Assembly: GCF_004331175.1 (NCBI RefSeq)
Contig: NZ_SJOD01000003.1
Location: 186,001-250,000, forward strand
Direction: 5' to 3'
Length of the DNA: 64,000 nt
From: Acinetobacter sp. ANC 4178
GTDB taxonomy: Bacteria > Pseudomonadota > Gammaproteobacteria > Pseudomonadales > Moraxellaceae
How positions within the stretch are numbered: the first letter of the stretch is position 1; every line of letters begins with the position of its first letter. The notes beneath the pieces are model-generated. The model was not told where the DNA came from and ran no database searches. It saw only the letters and a list, made by a program, of their open reading frames with translations. A program made the translations under genes and the position numbers. Below are positions 9,377 to 18,200 of this stretch, piece after piece.

Positions 9377-10750
9377 TCACTGCCATTGTAATTGTTCACG
9401 TAAACTGACCACTTCACCTATGATGGTTAAAGTTGGCGCTTGAATATGATGCTCGCTCACTTTACTCGCAATATCTGCCAAAGTGCCTACAATCACTTTT
9501 TGCTCTGGTGTTGTACCTTTAGAAATCAAGGCAACAGGCATATTGGGACGTTGCCCATGTGCAATCAGTTGTTGGCAGGTATTTTCCAACCCAACCAAGC
9601 CCATGTACAACACCAAGGTTTGATTTTCGTAGACCAACTCATCCCAAGGTAACTCAGGTGAACCTTCTTTGAGATGTCCCGTGAGGAAACGGACACTTTG
9701 CGCATAATCACGATGCGTCAGTGGAATACCTGCATAAGCTGAACAACCGGATGCCGCAGTAATCCCAGGCACCACTTGGAAGGTAATGCCTGCATCAAAC
9801 AACTCTTGAATTTCTTCGCCGCCACGGCCAAAAATAAATGGATCACCGCCTTTTAGCCGACAAACACGTTTACCTTGACTGGCATATTTGACCAATAATG
9901 CATTAATGCCTTCTTGAGGTACTGAATGATTAGAGCGAGCTTTGCCTACATAAATTTTTTCTGCATCACGACGACATAGGTCCATAATCGGCTGTGATAC
10001 CAAACGATCATAAATCACCACATCGGCTTGTTGCATTAAGCGTAAGGCTTTTAAGGTCAAGAGTTCAGGATCACCAGGTCCCGCACCGACCAAATAGACT
10101 TCCCCTTTCGGAGTTTTCCATGCTTGTAATGCCTGCTCAATCAGTTGATCGGCTTCAGCTTCATTACCATTAAACACCTGCTCTTTGAGTGGACTTGCAT
10201 ACAAGTCTTCCCAAAAAATGCGACGCTCATCTGGATTGGTAATTTTTTGCTTTACTGTCGCGCGCCATTTACCCGAAAACTCCGCCAGCTTACCCATCCC
10301 ATGTGGAATTAAGGTTTCTAACTGCGTCCGAATTTGGCGAGATAAAACGGGAGATGTGCCATTGCTTGCCACAGAAATAATCAATGGTGAACGATCAATA
10401 ATGGCAGGAACCATAAAACGACAATGGGGTGGATCATCTACACTATTAACCAGCACCTTTTCAGCTTCACAGACTTCAAATACCTGTTGATTGACAGCGC
10501 GATCATTGGTTGCAGCAATCACAAGACGGTAATCGCGTAAATTCACCTGTTGCTGAAAGGCTTCAGCAATATACTGACCTTGAGTTTGCTCAAGCAATCC
10601 CAATAACTCAGGCTCAATTGCAGGCGCAATTACATCCAGAATTGCCCCTGCTTTGGCTAATAAAACCGCTTTACGGTAAGCGATACGCCCACCACCGACA
10701 ATCAGACAAGGTTGCTGTTGCAGCTTTAAAGAGATTGGAAATATTTCCAC
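9377..10750 (-). CDS. cysG: Siroheme synthase CysG (multifunctional)
   Basis: A 457-residue fusion that makes siroheme for sulfite and nitrite reductases. Residues 1-150 form the Met8-like dehydrogenase/ferrochelatase (LIVGGGRIAYRKAVLLAKAGA). The C-terminal half is uroporphyrinogen III C-methyltransferase (VYLVGAGPGDPELLTLKALRLMQ, then VCRLKGGDPFIFGRGGEE and VPGITAASGCSAYAGIPLTHRD). The start is GTG at 10750 with GAGG correctly placed. It lies 76 bases downstream of serS on the same strand without a clear terminator between, so co-transcription is likely. Confidence 0.97.
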   Translation of the reverse strand: MEIFPISLKLQQQPCLIVGGGRIAYRKAVLLAKAGAILDVIAPAIEPELLGLLEQTQGQYIAEAFQQQVNLRDYRLVIAATNDRAVNQQVFEVCEAEKVLVNSVDDPPHCRFMVPAIIDRSPLIISVASNGTSPVLSRQIRTQLETLIPHGMGKLAEFSGKWRATVKQKITNPDERRIFWEDLYASPLKEQVFNGNEAEADQLIEQALQAWKTPKGEVYLVGAGPGDPELLTLKALRLMQQADVVIYDRLVSQPIMDLCRRDAEKIYVGKARSNHSVPQEGINALLVKYASQGKRVCRLKGGDPFIFGRGGEEIQELFDAGITFQVVPGITAASGCSAYAGIPLTHRDYAQSVRFLTGHLKEGSPELPWDELVYENQTLVLYMGLVGLENTCQQLIAHGQRPNMPVALISKGTTPEQKVIVGTLADIASKVSEHHIQAPTLTIIGEVVSLREQLQWQ

Positions 10751-10826
10751 GGAATACCTCTAACATTTACATCTGATCGTCTTAAAGCAATTTTCGTGCA
10801 CAAACGCACACTCATCGAAAAATCAA

Positions 10827-12107
<1,281 letters not shown>

Positions 12108-12227
12108 TTACTAAAGAAAAAAACTGGCTATAGTGTAAGCTGTTCATGCCAAAAAATACAGTCGGCAACGTTCCCGCTTCACCACATTCAGGCAATAATC
12201 CATCAATTAGGCTTATTCATGCGTATT

Positions 12228-13025
12228 TTAATGCTCAGGATATTGCGGCAAACTTGGTAAATATTCAGGGCGTACAAATTTTTTCAAACTATAGTACGGT
12301 AGTGTCAACTCACTCATACCTTCTGCATAAGAGGCTAACTCATAAAGTGGGTACACAAACACTAAACCATTTGCACCATAATAAAAGTTATCGCTGAGCT
12401 GTAATTTAGCCTTTTCGATATTGTGTTCTTGCAACCAATTTAAATTATTGTCATACAGCGCATCTAAAACCTGTGCATCTACACCTTTTATTAAAACATC
12501 TTGCAGAGCTAAACGCTTTTTCTTGTTCAAATCAAAATTCACAAATTCCTGATGGTACATGCCATGTGCCGCGCCTGCTGAATAGCTATAACTTTGCATG
12601 GCAAAGGTTGCGAAATTATCGTTTTGCCCTACATAACGCACATAGGTCGAACTTTGATTTAAGCCCGGTTGAACATCTTCTTCAATACGTACTTTTTGAT
12701 TGGGTTGATCCGAAAATGCAATTGGATCGGCTTTTTTAATCCGATCCATAAAATACTGATCAATCCATTTGAAATTGGTTTCAACCGTTTGAATATCGTA
12801 TTGGGTACAACCTTCCGTTTCACATGCTTCAGGTTTAGCCAATTTAACTGGTACGACTTTTGCCTGAATAGCAGGAATAACTTGCGTAGCCGATGCTTCC
12901 GTGGTTGTAGTTTTAGCCTCCGCAGATTTCTGCGAGGTATCTTTAGGCTGACAACCCACAAATAAAACCACTGAACACAACAGTGGCAAAACCAAATTTC
13001 GTTGTTCTAATTGGAAAGTGTTCAT
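12228..13025 (-). CDS. DUF3298 (RsiV-like) lipoprotein
   Basis: A 265-residue predicted lipoprotein: the signal segment VLPLLCSVVLFVGC ends in a lipobox with Cys near residue 25. A linker rich in K, A and T follows, then a C-terminal domain with YSYSAGAAHGMYHQEFVNFDLNKKKRLALQDVLIKG, the signature I associate with DUF3298, the extracellular domain of RsiV. RsiV in Bacillus binds lysozyme; no partner sigma factor is here, so that role should not be carried over. ATG 13025 has AAGG upstream. Envelope location is likely. Confidence 0.8.
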   Translation of the reverse strand: MNTFQLEQRNLVLPLLCSVVLFVGCQPKDTSQKSAEAKTTTTEASATQVIPAIQAKVVPVKLAKPEACETEGCTQYDIQTVETNFKWIDQYFMDRIKKADPIAFSDQPNQKVRIEEDVQPGLNQSSTYVRYVGQNDNFATFAMQSYSYSAGAAHGMYHQEFVNFDLNKKKRLALQDVLIKGVDAQVLDALYDNNLNWLQEHNIEKAKLQLSDNFYYGANGLVFVYPLYELASYAEGMSELTLPYYSLKKFVRPEYLPSLPQYPEH

Positions 13026-13177
13026 AAATAAACCTTATATTCGGTATCTTCAAACGATGTATCTCACTATACAAACTCTAACTTTAAGATGAAATTACAA
13101 AATGTAGCCCAAGTTAGAAGGATCTGTCCCGCACTATTTTAAACCTGCGCACAAACATATTTCGATAACTTCAAATG

Positions 13178-13204
13178 AAAAAAGCAGCGATTACGCTGCT
13201 TTTG
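13178..13204 (-). terminator. Rho-independent terminator of lolA
   Basis: Reading leftward, the stem AAAAGCAGCG / CGCTGCTTTT with a 4-base loop ends in six T. Confidence 0.88.
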
Positions 13205-13237
13205 TCTGATTAGAACACAGTTCTAAATCATGCTGAA

Positions 13238-13936
13238 TTATTGATCAACAATATCTGTACCCTTCGGTGGGGTAAAATTAAAAGTCGATGCTGGAATGGC
13301 GGCATTCACTTTCACATTATTAAATTTTACGTATGTCGTTTGACCCAATGAATCTTGTAAAATCATCAAATTCGGAGCTTTGTTACCACCAAAACTAATG
13401 GTTAAACTCTGGAAGGCACCATCGTCACTTTTCGGATAAAGGGTGTAATAGGTTTTGCCTTTATTGGGTTGGGTAACACGGTAAGACTGCATAATCTGGT
13501 TGGTGTTGCCCGATAATAGCAACGCGGGTGTATTTGCGACTTGTTCATCCAAGCTTTGACGAACTGCTTGCTGTAAATCTGGATCATAAATCCATACTGT
13601 TTTACCTGAGGTCACAATAGTTTGTTTTGCAGGTGTGGTTGTTTCCCAATAGAACTTTCCTGGGCGTGCAACTTTCATCGTCCCTTTAAAGGTTTGATTC
13701 ATGTGTTGTGCCGTTAAACCTTTTTTTTGTGCCGTCTTAGCACCACTTGAAGCTTTTGTTGTTTGCTCAAAATTAGCTGATAAACTTTGAATACCACTTA
13801 ACTGCTTAACCAAGTTTGCAGTTGCTTGTTGCTCCGATGCCGCTACAGGTGCTGCAAAAACAGTAGTACTGATCATCGGCGCTAGTGTCACTGCACCCAA
13901 TGCTACAGTACACATGGTTTTACGAAGCATGTTCAT
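13238..13936 (-). CDS. lolA: Outer-membrane lipoprotein carrier protein LolA
   Basis: LolA is the periplasmic chaperone that takes lipoproteins from LolCDE to LolB. The 232-residue form starting at ATG 13936 has a clear signal peptide (MLRKTMCTVALGAVTLAPMISTTVFA); AAGGTGA is placed right for this ATG, so the in-frame start 48 bases upstream is unlikely. After cleavage come SLSANFEQTT, GKFYWETTTPAKQTIVTSGKTVWIYDPDLQQAVRQ and the C-terminal VKVNAAIPASTFNFTPPKGTDIV, all LolA marks. A 30-residue insertion rich in K, T and A (about residues 45-75) is longer than in E. coli. Confidence 0.94.
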   Translation of the reverse strand: MNMLRKTMCTVALGAVTLAPMISTTVFAAPVAASEQQATANLVKQLSGIQSLSANFEQTTKASSGAKTAQKKGLTAQHMNQTFKGTMKVARPGKFYWETTTPAKQTIVTSGKTVWIYDPDLQQAVRQSLDEQVANTPALLLSGNTNQIMQSYRVTQPNKGKTYYTLYPKSDDGAFQSLTISFGGNKAPNLMILQDSLGQTTYVKFNNVKVNAAIPASTFNFTPPKGTDIVDQ

Positions 13937-14100
13937 GTCATCACCTTTTTTATTTGCTATTTCGCAATCTATTGAAAGCCACATATTAAACCAAATTCAG
14001 TGGCTAATAATTGAGAAAATAAGAAGATTTGTATAAATATTAATGTTTAATGTAGTGACATATCCATCATGATGAAGAGCAATTTTTTAGTGTATATGCA

Positions 14101-14129
14101 AAAAAGCCCCTGAAGTTCAGGAGCTTTTC
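14101..14129 (-). terminator. Rho-independent terminator of the collagen-like gene
   Basis: Reading leftward, AAAAGCTCCTGAA pairs with TTCAGGGGCTTTT (one G-T pair), followed by T residues, 29 bases after the stop codon. Confidence 0.88.
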
Positions 14130-14157
14130 TGCTTGAGCTACTAAGATCAATTTACAC

Positions 14158-15933
14158 TTACTTCCATTGATAACCTATCGAAGCACCGCCACCAAAGTCA
14201 CCTTGGCTATTGCCAGTCAAAGCAACTTTATAGACATATTTATTATTTTCGGTGACACCACTTACACCGAGGGCATAACCTTGCTCACCTTCCCACATTC
14301 CAATACCACCACTCACCATACTCATACCTGCTTCAGTCGGTTGTGGTAAAGAAGCAATTGCGATACTAGAAGCTACAGCAGCGTATGTTCGATCTTCTAA
14401 TTTACGCATGTCGTTATTCAGTGCGTTTACTCGACTATCGGTATAGGCTTTTGCATCATTCAAGGTTTGCTGACCCACTTGATTTACATAAGTTTTGGCT
14501 TGGTTCAATATGGTGGTATCCGCAGCAGCCATTTCCTCTGGAGTAATACCATTTGTACCATCTGCACCATCTTTACCTTTTAAGCTAGCCAACCACTGAG
14601 TAATTGTTCCTTTATAACCACCATCTATAGCCAGTTGATAAGCACTCACACCGTTGGTTCCAGTAGTACCATTTGCACCCTTAAGACTTGCCAACCATTC
14701 TACAACAGTGCCATCAAAGCCATTTTCTACAGCTTGTTGATAGGCATTTAGACCTTGAGCTCCCATTGCTCCAGTAGCACCTGTCACTCCTGTTACACCC
14801 TGAATACCTTGGGCTCCCATTGCTCCAGTCGCACCTGTGGCTCCAGTATCACCTTTAATACCTTGAGCTCCCATTGCTCCAGTAGCGCCTGTGGCTCCAG
14901 TATCACCTTTAATACCTTGAGCTCCCATTGCTCCAGTAGCGCCTGTGGCTCCAGTATCACCTTTAACACCTTGGGCTCCCATTGCTCCAGTAGCACCTGT
15001 CGCTCCAGTATCACCTTTAACACCTTGGGCTCCCATTGCTCCAGTAGCACCTGTGGCTCCAGTATCACCTTTAACACCTTGGGCTCCCATTGCTCCAGTA
15101 GCGCCTGTGGCTCCAGTATCACCTTTAACACCTTGGGCTCCCATTGCTCCAGTAGCGCCTGTGGCTCCAGTATCACCTTTAACACCTTGGGCTCCCATTG
15201 CTCCAGTAGCGCCTGTGGCTCCAGTATCACCTTTAACACCTTGGGCTCCCATTGCTCCAGTAGCACCTGTCGCTCCTGTTACACCCTGAAGACCTTGTAG
15301 ACCTTGAGCGCCTGTAGCTCCCGTTGCACCAGTATCACCTTTTGCACCAGTTACACCCTGAAGACCTTGCAGACCTTGAGCACCTGTAGCTCCCGTTGCA
15401 CCAGTCGCTCCTGTTACACCCTGAATACCTTGAGCTCCCATTGCTCCAGTAGCACCTGTGGCTCCAGTATCACCTTTAACACCTTGGGCTCCTATTGCTC
15501 CAGTAGCACCTGTGGCTCCAGTATCACCTTTAACACCTTGGGCTCCCATTGCTCCAGTAGCACCTGTCGCTCCAGTCACCCCCTGAATGCCTTGAATACC
15601 CTGAGCACCTGTAGCTCCCGTTGCACCAGTCGCTCCTGTTGGACCAGTAGGCCCTGGTATTCCTGAATCAGGACAACTACCTGTGTCTTGATTAGAATTA
15701 CACGAACCAGCAAAAACACTTGCATTAGCAGTCATCAAAATTGCGCTTAATAAAAATACTTTCGCAGCAAACTTTTGTTTACGAAGATAATGATTTGGCT
15801 CAAGTGTTTGTAGATTCATCGCAGCTGATACTGCAGTACTAATATGAGTTTGTTCTTTTTCGAGCTTATTTTCTAAGGCTTTTGCCATTTGACTATTCGG
15901 AACACCCAAGACATTTTGGTTTAATTTTCTCAT
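14158..15933 (-). CDS. Collagen-like repeat protein with YadA-type membrane anchor
   Basis: A 591-residue trimeric-autotransporter-like surface protein. An unusually long leader of about 55 residues precedes the hydrophobic segment [21 protein letters not shown] (cleavage near residue 75). Gly-X-Y repeats, mostly [18 protein letters not shown] units, run from about residue 92 to 392. Two copies of an AYQ-(6)-G(F/Y)-(2)T-(3)WLASLKG module follow (about 394-460), as in phage tail fibres. A predicted coiled coil (about 465-510) leads to a YadA-like anchor (about 505-591, [23 protein letters not shown] ... [11 protein letters not shown]). A strong AGAAGG precedes the ATG. Likely a collagen-like trimer on the surface; adhesion or biofilm is inferred. 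Confidence 0.88.
   Translation of the reverse strand: MRKLNQNVLGVPNSQMAKALENKLEKEQTHISTAVSAAMNLQTLEPNHYLRKQKFAAKVFLLSAILMTANASVFAGSCNSNQDTGSCPDSGIPGPTGPTGATGATGATGAQGIQGIQGVTGATGATGAMGAQGVKGDTGATGATGAIGAQGVKGDTGATGATGAMGAQGIQGVTGATGATGATGAQGLQGLQGVTGAKGDTGATGATGAQGLQGLQGVTGATGATGAMGAQGVKGDTGATGATGAMGAQGVKGDTGATGATGAMGAQGVKGDTGATGATGAMGAQGVKGDTGATGATGAMGAQGVKGDTGATGATGAMGAQGVKGDTGATGATGAMGAQGIKGDTGATGATGAMGAQGIKGDTGATGATGAMGAQGIQGVTGVTGATGAMGAQGLNAYQQAVENGFDGTVVEWLASLKGANGTTGTNGVSAYQLAIDGGYKGTITQWLASLKGKDGADGTNGITPEEMAAADTTILNQAKTYVNQVGQQTLNDAKAYTDSRVNALNNDMRKLEDRTYAAVASSIAIASLPQPTEAGMSMVSGGIGMWEGEQGYALGVSGVTENNKYVYKVALTGNSQGDFGGGASIGYQWK
14809..15240 (-). repeat. Eight tandem 54-bp repeats inside the collagen-like gene
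   Basis: Eight units of exactly 54 bases begin at 14809, 14863, 14917, 14971, 15025, 15079, 15133 and 15187; each encodes 18 residues (six Gly-X-Y triplets). They differ at a few sites (ACACC or ATACC, CGC or CAC). A ninth diverging unit starts at 15241, and further degenerate units continue to about 15600. All six frames stay largely open here because of the repeat structure. Confidence 0.96.
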
Positions 15934-16130
15934 GCCCTTCTTCCTTATCCTTCTCCTATTTCGTCCATTACACGTTTAAAATAGTGTGACGTATATCACT
16001 ATTTTTTGGTATTTTGTGACTAATAATATTTTAATAAGAAGGACGGCGTTGAAGAACAATGCTATGGTTCATCTCTTGGTTTAAATCATTCTTTTTAAAA
16101 TTTTTCTTAAAAATTTCATTTTTTAAATAT

Positions 16131-16158
16131 AAAAAAACCCGCATAAAATGCGGGTTTC
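16131..16158 (-). terminator. Rho-independent terminator of rplU-rpmA
   Basis: Reading leftward, AAACCCGCAT / ATGCGGGTTT with a 4-base loop and a T-run, 17 bases after the rpmA stop. Confidence 0.93.
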
Positions 16159-16174
16159 TCTGAACTTTTAAAAC

Positions 16175-16432
16175 TTATGCAGTTTCAACAGTTACATAGC
16201 GACGGCCAAATTGACCTTTCACTTCAAACTTAATTACGCCGTCAGCAGTAGCAAATAAAGTATGGTCACGGCCCATACCAACATTTGCACCAGCGTGGAA
16301 TTCTGTACCACGTTGACGAACGATAATGTTACCAGCAGTCACAGCTTGACCACCGTACATTTTAACACCTAACATCTTAGGATTTGAGTCACGACCGTTC
16401 TTAGTCGAGCCACCGGCTTTTTTAGATGCCAT
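16175..16432 (-). CDS. rpmA: 50S ribosomal protein L27
   Basis: An 85-residue L27 (bL27), whose N-terminal tail reaches the peptidyl transferase centre. The N-terminus [19 protein letters not shown] and [23 protein letters not shown] are invariant family segments. It lies 19 bases downstream of rplU, and the two form the usual L21-L27 operon. obgE, a common third member, is not next to it. Confidence 0.99.
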   Translation of the reverse strand: MASKKAGGSTKNGRDSNPKMLGVKMYGGQAVTAGNIIVRQRGTEFHAGANVGMGRDHTLFATADGVIKFEVKGQFGRRYVTVETA

Positions 16433-16451
16433 GTCTATATACTCCTAGTGA

Positions 16452-16763
16452 TTAGCCTGCGATCGCAGTAATTTTCAACTCGGTAAACCATTGACGGTGA
16501 CCTTGTTGTTTACGGTAATGTTTACGACGACGCATTTTAACAATACGGATTTTGTCGTGACGACCATGACCAACCACTTCTGCAGTTACTTTTGCGCCAG
16601 CAACAACTGGAGCACCGATTTGAATGCTTTCGCCATTCACAACCATTAATACGTCATCAAACGTAATAGTCGCGCCAGTTTCAGCTTTCAATAATTCAAC
16701 TTTAAGGGTTTCACCCTCAACTACACGGTGCTGTTTACCACCGCTTTGGATTACTGCGTACAT
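16452..16763 (-). CDS. rplU: 50S ribosomal protein L21
   Basis: A 103-residue L21 (bL21). [14 protein letters not shown] at the N-terminus fixes the start at ATG 16763, with GGAG upstream, rather than an in-frame start four codons earlier. [16 protein letters not shown] near the C-terminus is the rRNA-binding stretch. First gene of rplU-rpmA, divergent from ispB as in many gammaproteobacteria. Confidence 0.99.
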   Translation of the reverse strand: MYAVIQSGGKQHRVVEGETLKVELLKAETGATITFDDVLMVVNGESIQIGAPVVAGAKVTAEVVGHGRHDKIRIVKMRRRKHYRKQQGHRQWFTELKITAIAG

Positions 16764-16863
16764 AATGTACTCCAACTTGCCCGTGTCGTCGTGCCGATAA
16801 AGGAATATATCGATCTTAAGACGAACGCCACTGGGGGTTATTTAAGGGGACAGATTTTAAGTG

Positions 16864-16872
16864 ATTATCGCA
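16864..16872 (-). promoter_or_regulatory. Extended -10 promoter of rplU-rpmA
   Basis: Reading leftward, TGCGATAAT is an extended -10 element (TG-N plus GATAAT) about 95-100 bases before the rplU start. No good -35 is spaced correctly, as is usual for extended -10 promoters. Confidence 0.55.
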
Positions 16873-16894
16873 TAAACAACAAGCCATCTTCACA

Positions 16895-16922
16895 AAAAAA
16901 ACCAAACTTCGTCCTAAGTTTG
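16895..16922 (-). terminator. Leftward terminator inside the ispB-rplU divergent region
   Basis: Reading leftward, CAAACTT and AAGTTTG enclose six bases and are followed by GG and eight T. No annotated gene ends here; a second hairpin (GCAGC / GCTGC) lies just before it at about 16925-16945. It either ends a small RNA or insulates rplU from transcripts antisense to ispB. The rest of the 438-base gap (16764-17201) holds only AT-rich promoter DNA. Confidence 0.7.
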
Positions 16923-17201
16923 ATTTGCAGCGCCAAGCTGCTAAATTAAAATAGAATGAAACACATACGACTGTGTAATAAACAATAGATTTTTAAAATC
17001 AATTCGCTACTATAGTCACAGATATATTTTTGATGTCATCCAAAACGTCGTTTACGTGTCTATAATAATCAGCCAGTTCAAATTATCGCACTTCAGTAAC
17101 TCGGTTTACTGTGTATTTTTTTGAGTCTAATTTTTGATTACACTACAAATAACGACGCTTCCGTTGAAAACATCACTTAACCAATAGAGGTTCCTATTCC
17201 T

Positions 17202-18179
17202 ATGGCCATCGATTTTAAGCAAGATATTCTCGCCCCTGTAGCTCAAGACTTTGCTGAGATGGACACATTTATTAATGAAGGAATTACATCTAAAGTGGCA
17301 TTAGTGATGGCCGTCAGTAAACACGTGGTTGAAGCAGGCGGAAAACGTATGCGCCCGATTATGTGCTTACTTGCAGCCAAAGCCTGCGGTGCTGAAGATT
17401 TAGCACAACAACGAAAATTGGCAGCGATTATTGAAATGTTGCACACTGCAACGCTTGTGCATGATGATGTGGTCGATGAATCTGGTTTACGTCGTGGCCG
17501 CCCTACTGCAAATGCAACATGGAATAATCAGACTGCTGTTTTAGTCGGTGATTTTCTAATTTCACGTTCTTTCGACTTACTGGTCGATTTGAACAATATG
17601 ACGTTATTAAAAGACTTTTCTACAGGAACTTGTGAAATTGCTGAAGGTGAAGTGTTACAGCTACAAGCGCAACACCAACCTGATACCAATGAACAAACTT
17701 ACTTAGATATTATTCATGGCAAGACTTCGCGTTTGTTTGAGTTAGCTACTGAAGGGGCTGCAATCCTGGCTGGTACACCAGAATACCGCGAACCCCTCAG
17801 AAAATTTGCAGGTCATTTTGGCAATGCCTTCCAAATTATTGACGATATTTTAGATTACACATCCGATGCTGAAACGCTTGGGAAAAATATTGGCGATGAT
17901 TTAATGGAAGGTAAACCGACTTTGCCACTCATCTCTGCACTACAACACACCACGGGTGAACAACACCAAATTATCCGTAAGAGCATTGCAACAGGCGGCA
18001 CAGCACAACTCGAACAAGTCATTGAAATTGTACAGCAGTCTGGCGCTTTGGATTATTGCCGTAAACGCGCAACTGAAGAAACTGAAGCGGCTTTGACAGC
18101 ACTTATGGCTTTGCCCGATACACAATATCGTCAAGCATTATCAAACTTGGCACAATTGGCTTTACACCGAATTCAATAA
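17202..18179 (+). CDS. ispB: Polyprenyl diphosphate synthase (IspB, quinone side chain)
   Basis: A 325-residue trans-prenyltransferase that extends farnesyl diphosphate with isopentenyl diphosphate to make the ubiquinone tail. The first Asp-rich motif is LVHDDVVDESGLRRGRPT and the second IIDDILDYTSD, with GGKRMRP near residue 46. In Acinetobacter the main quinone is Q-9, so the product is more likely nonaprenyl than octaprenyl; this is from knowledge of the genus, not read here. The residues before the first motif set chain length. Divergent from rplU. Confidence 0.95.
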   Translation: MAIDFKQDILAPVAQDFAEMDTFINEGITSKVALVMAVSKHVVEAGGKRMRPIMCLLAAKACGAEDLAQQRKLAAIIEMLHTATLVHDDVVDESGLRRGRPTANATWNNQTAVLVGDFLISRSFDLLVDLNNMTLLKDFSTGTCEIAEGEVLQLQAQHQPDTNEQTYLDIIHGKTSRLFELATEGAAILAGTPEYREPLRKFAGHFGNAFQIIDDILDYTSDAETLGKNIGDDLMEGKPTLPLISALQHTTGEQHQIIRKSIATGGTAQLEQVIEIVQQSGALDYCRKRATEETEAALTALMALPDTQYRQALSNLAQLALHRIQ

Positions 18180-18200
18180 AGTAGACTTCCTTATTTGCTT

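Noticed and set aside
14809-15240. Possible CRISPR array
   Set aside because: The repeats are contiguous, without spacers, in phase with codons and inside an intact gene.
14755-15666. Long open frames on the opposite strand of the collagen-like gene (Cys/Ser-rich or Pro/Val-rich repeats)
   Set aside because: They are by-products of the 54-bp repeat, have no ribosome binding sites and no family features.
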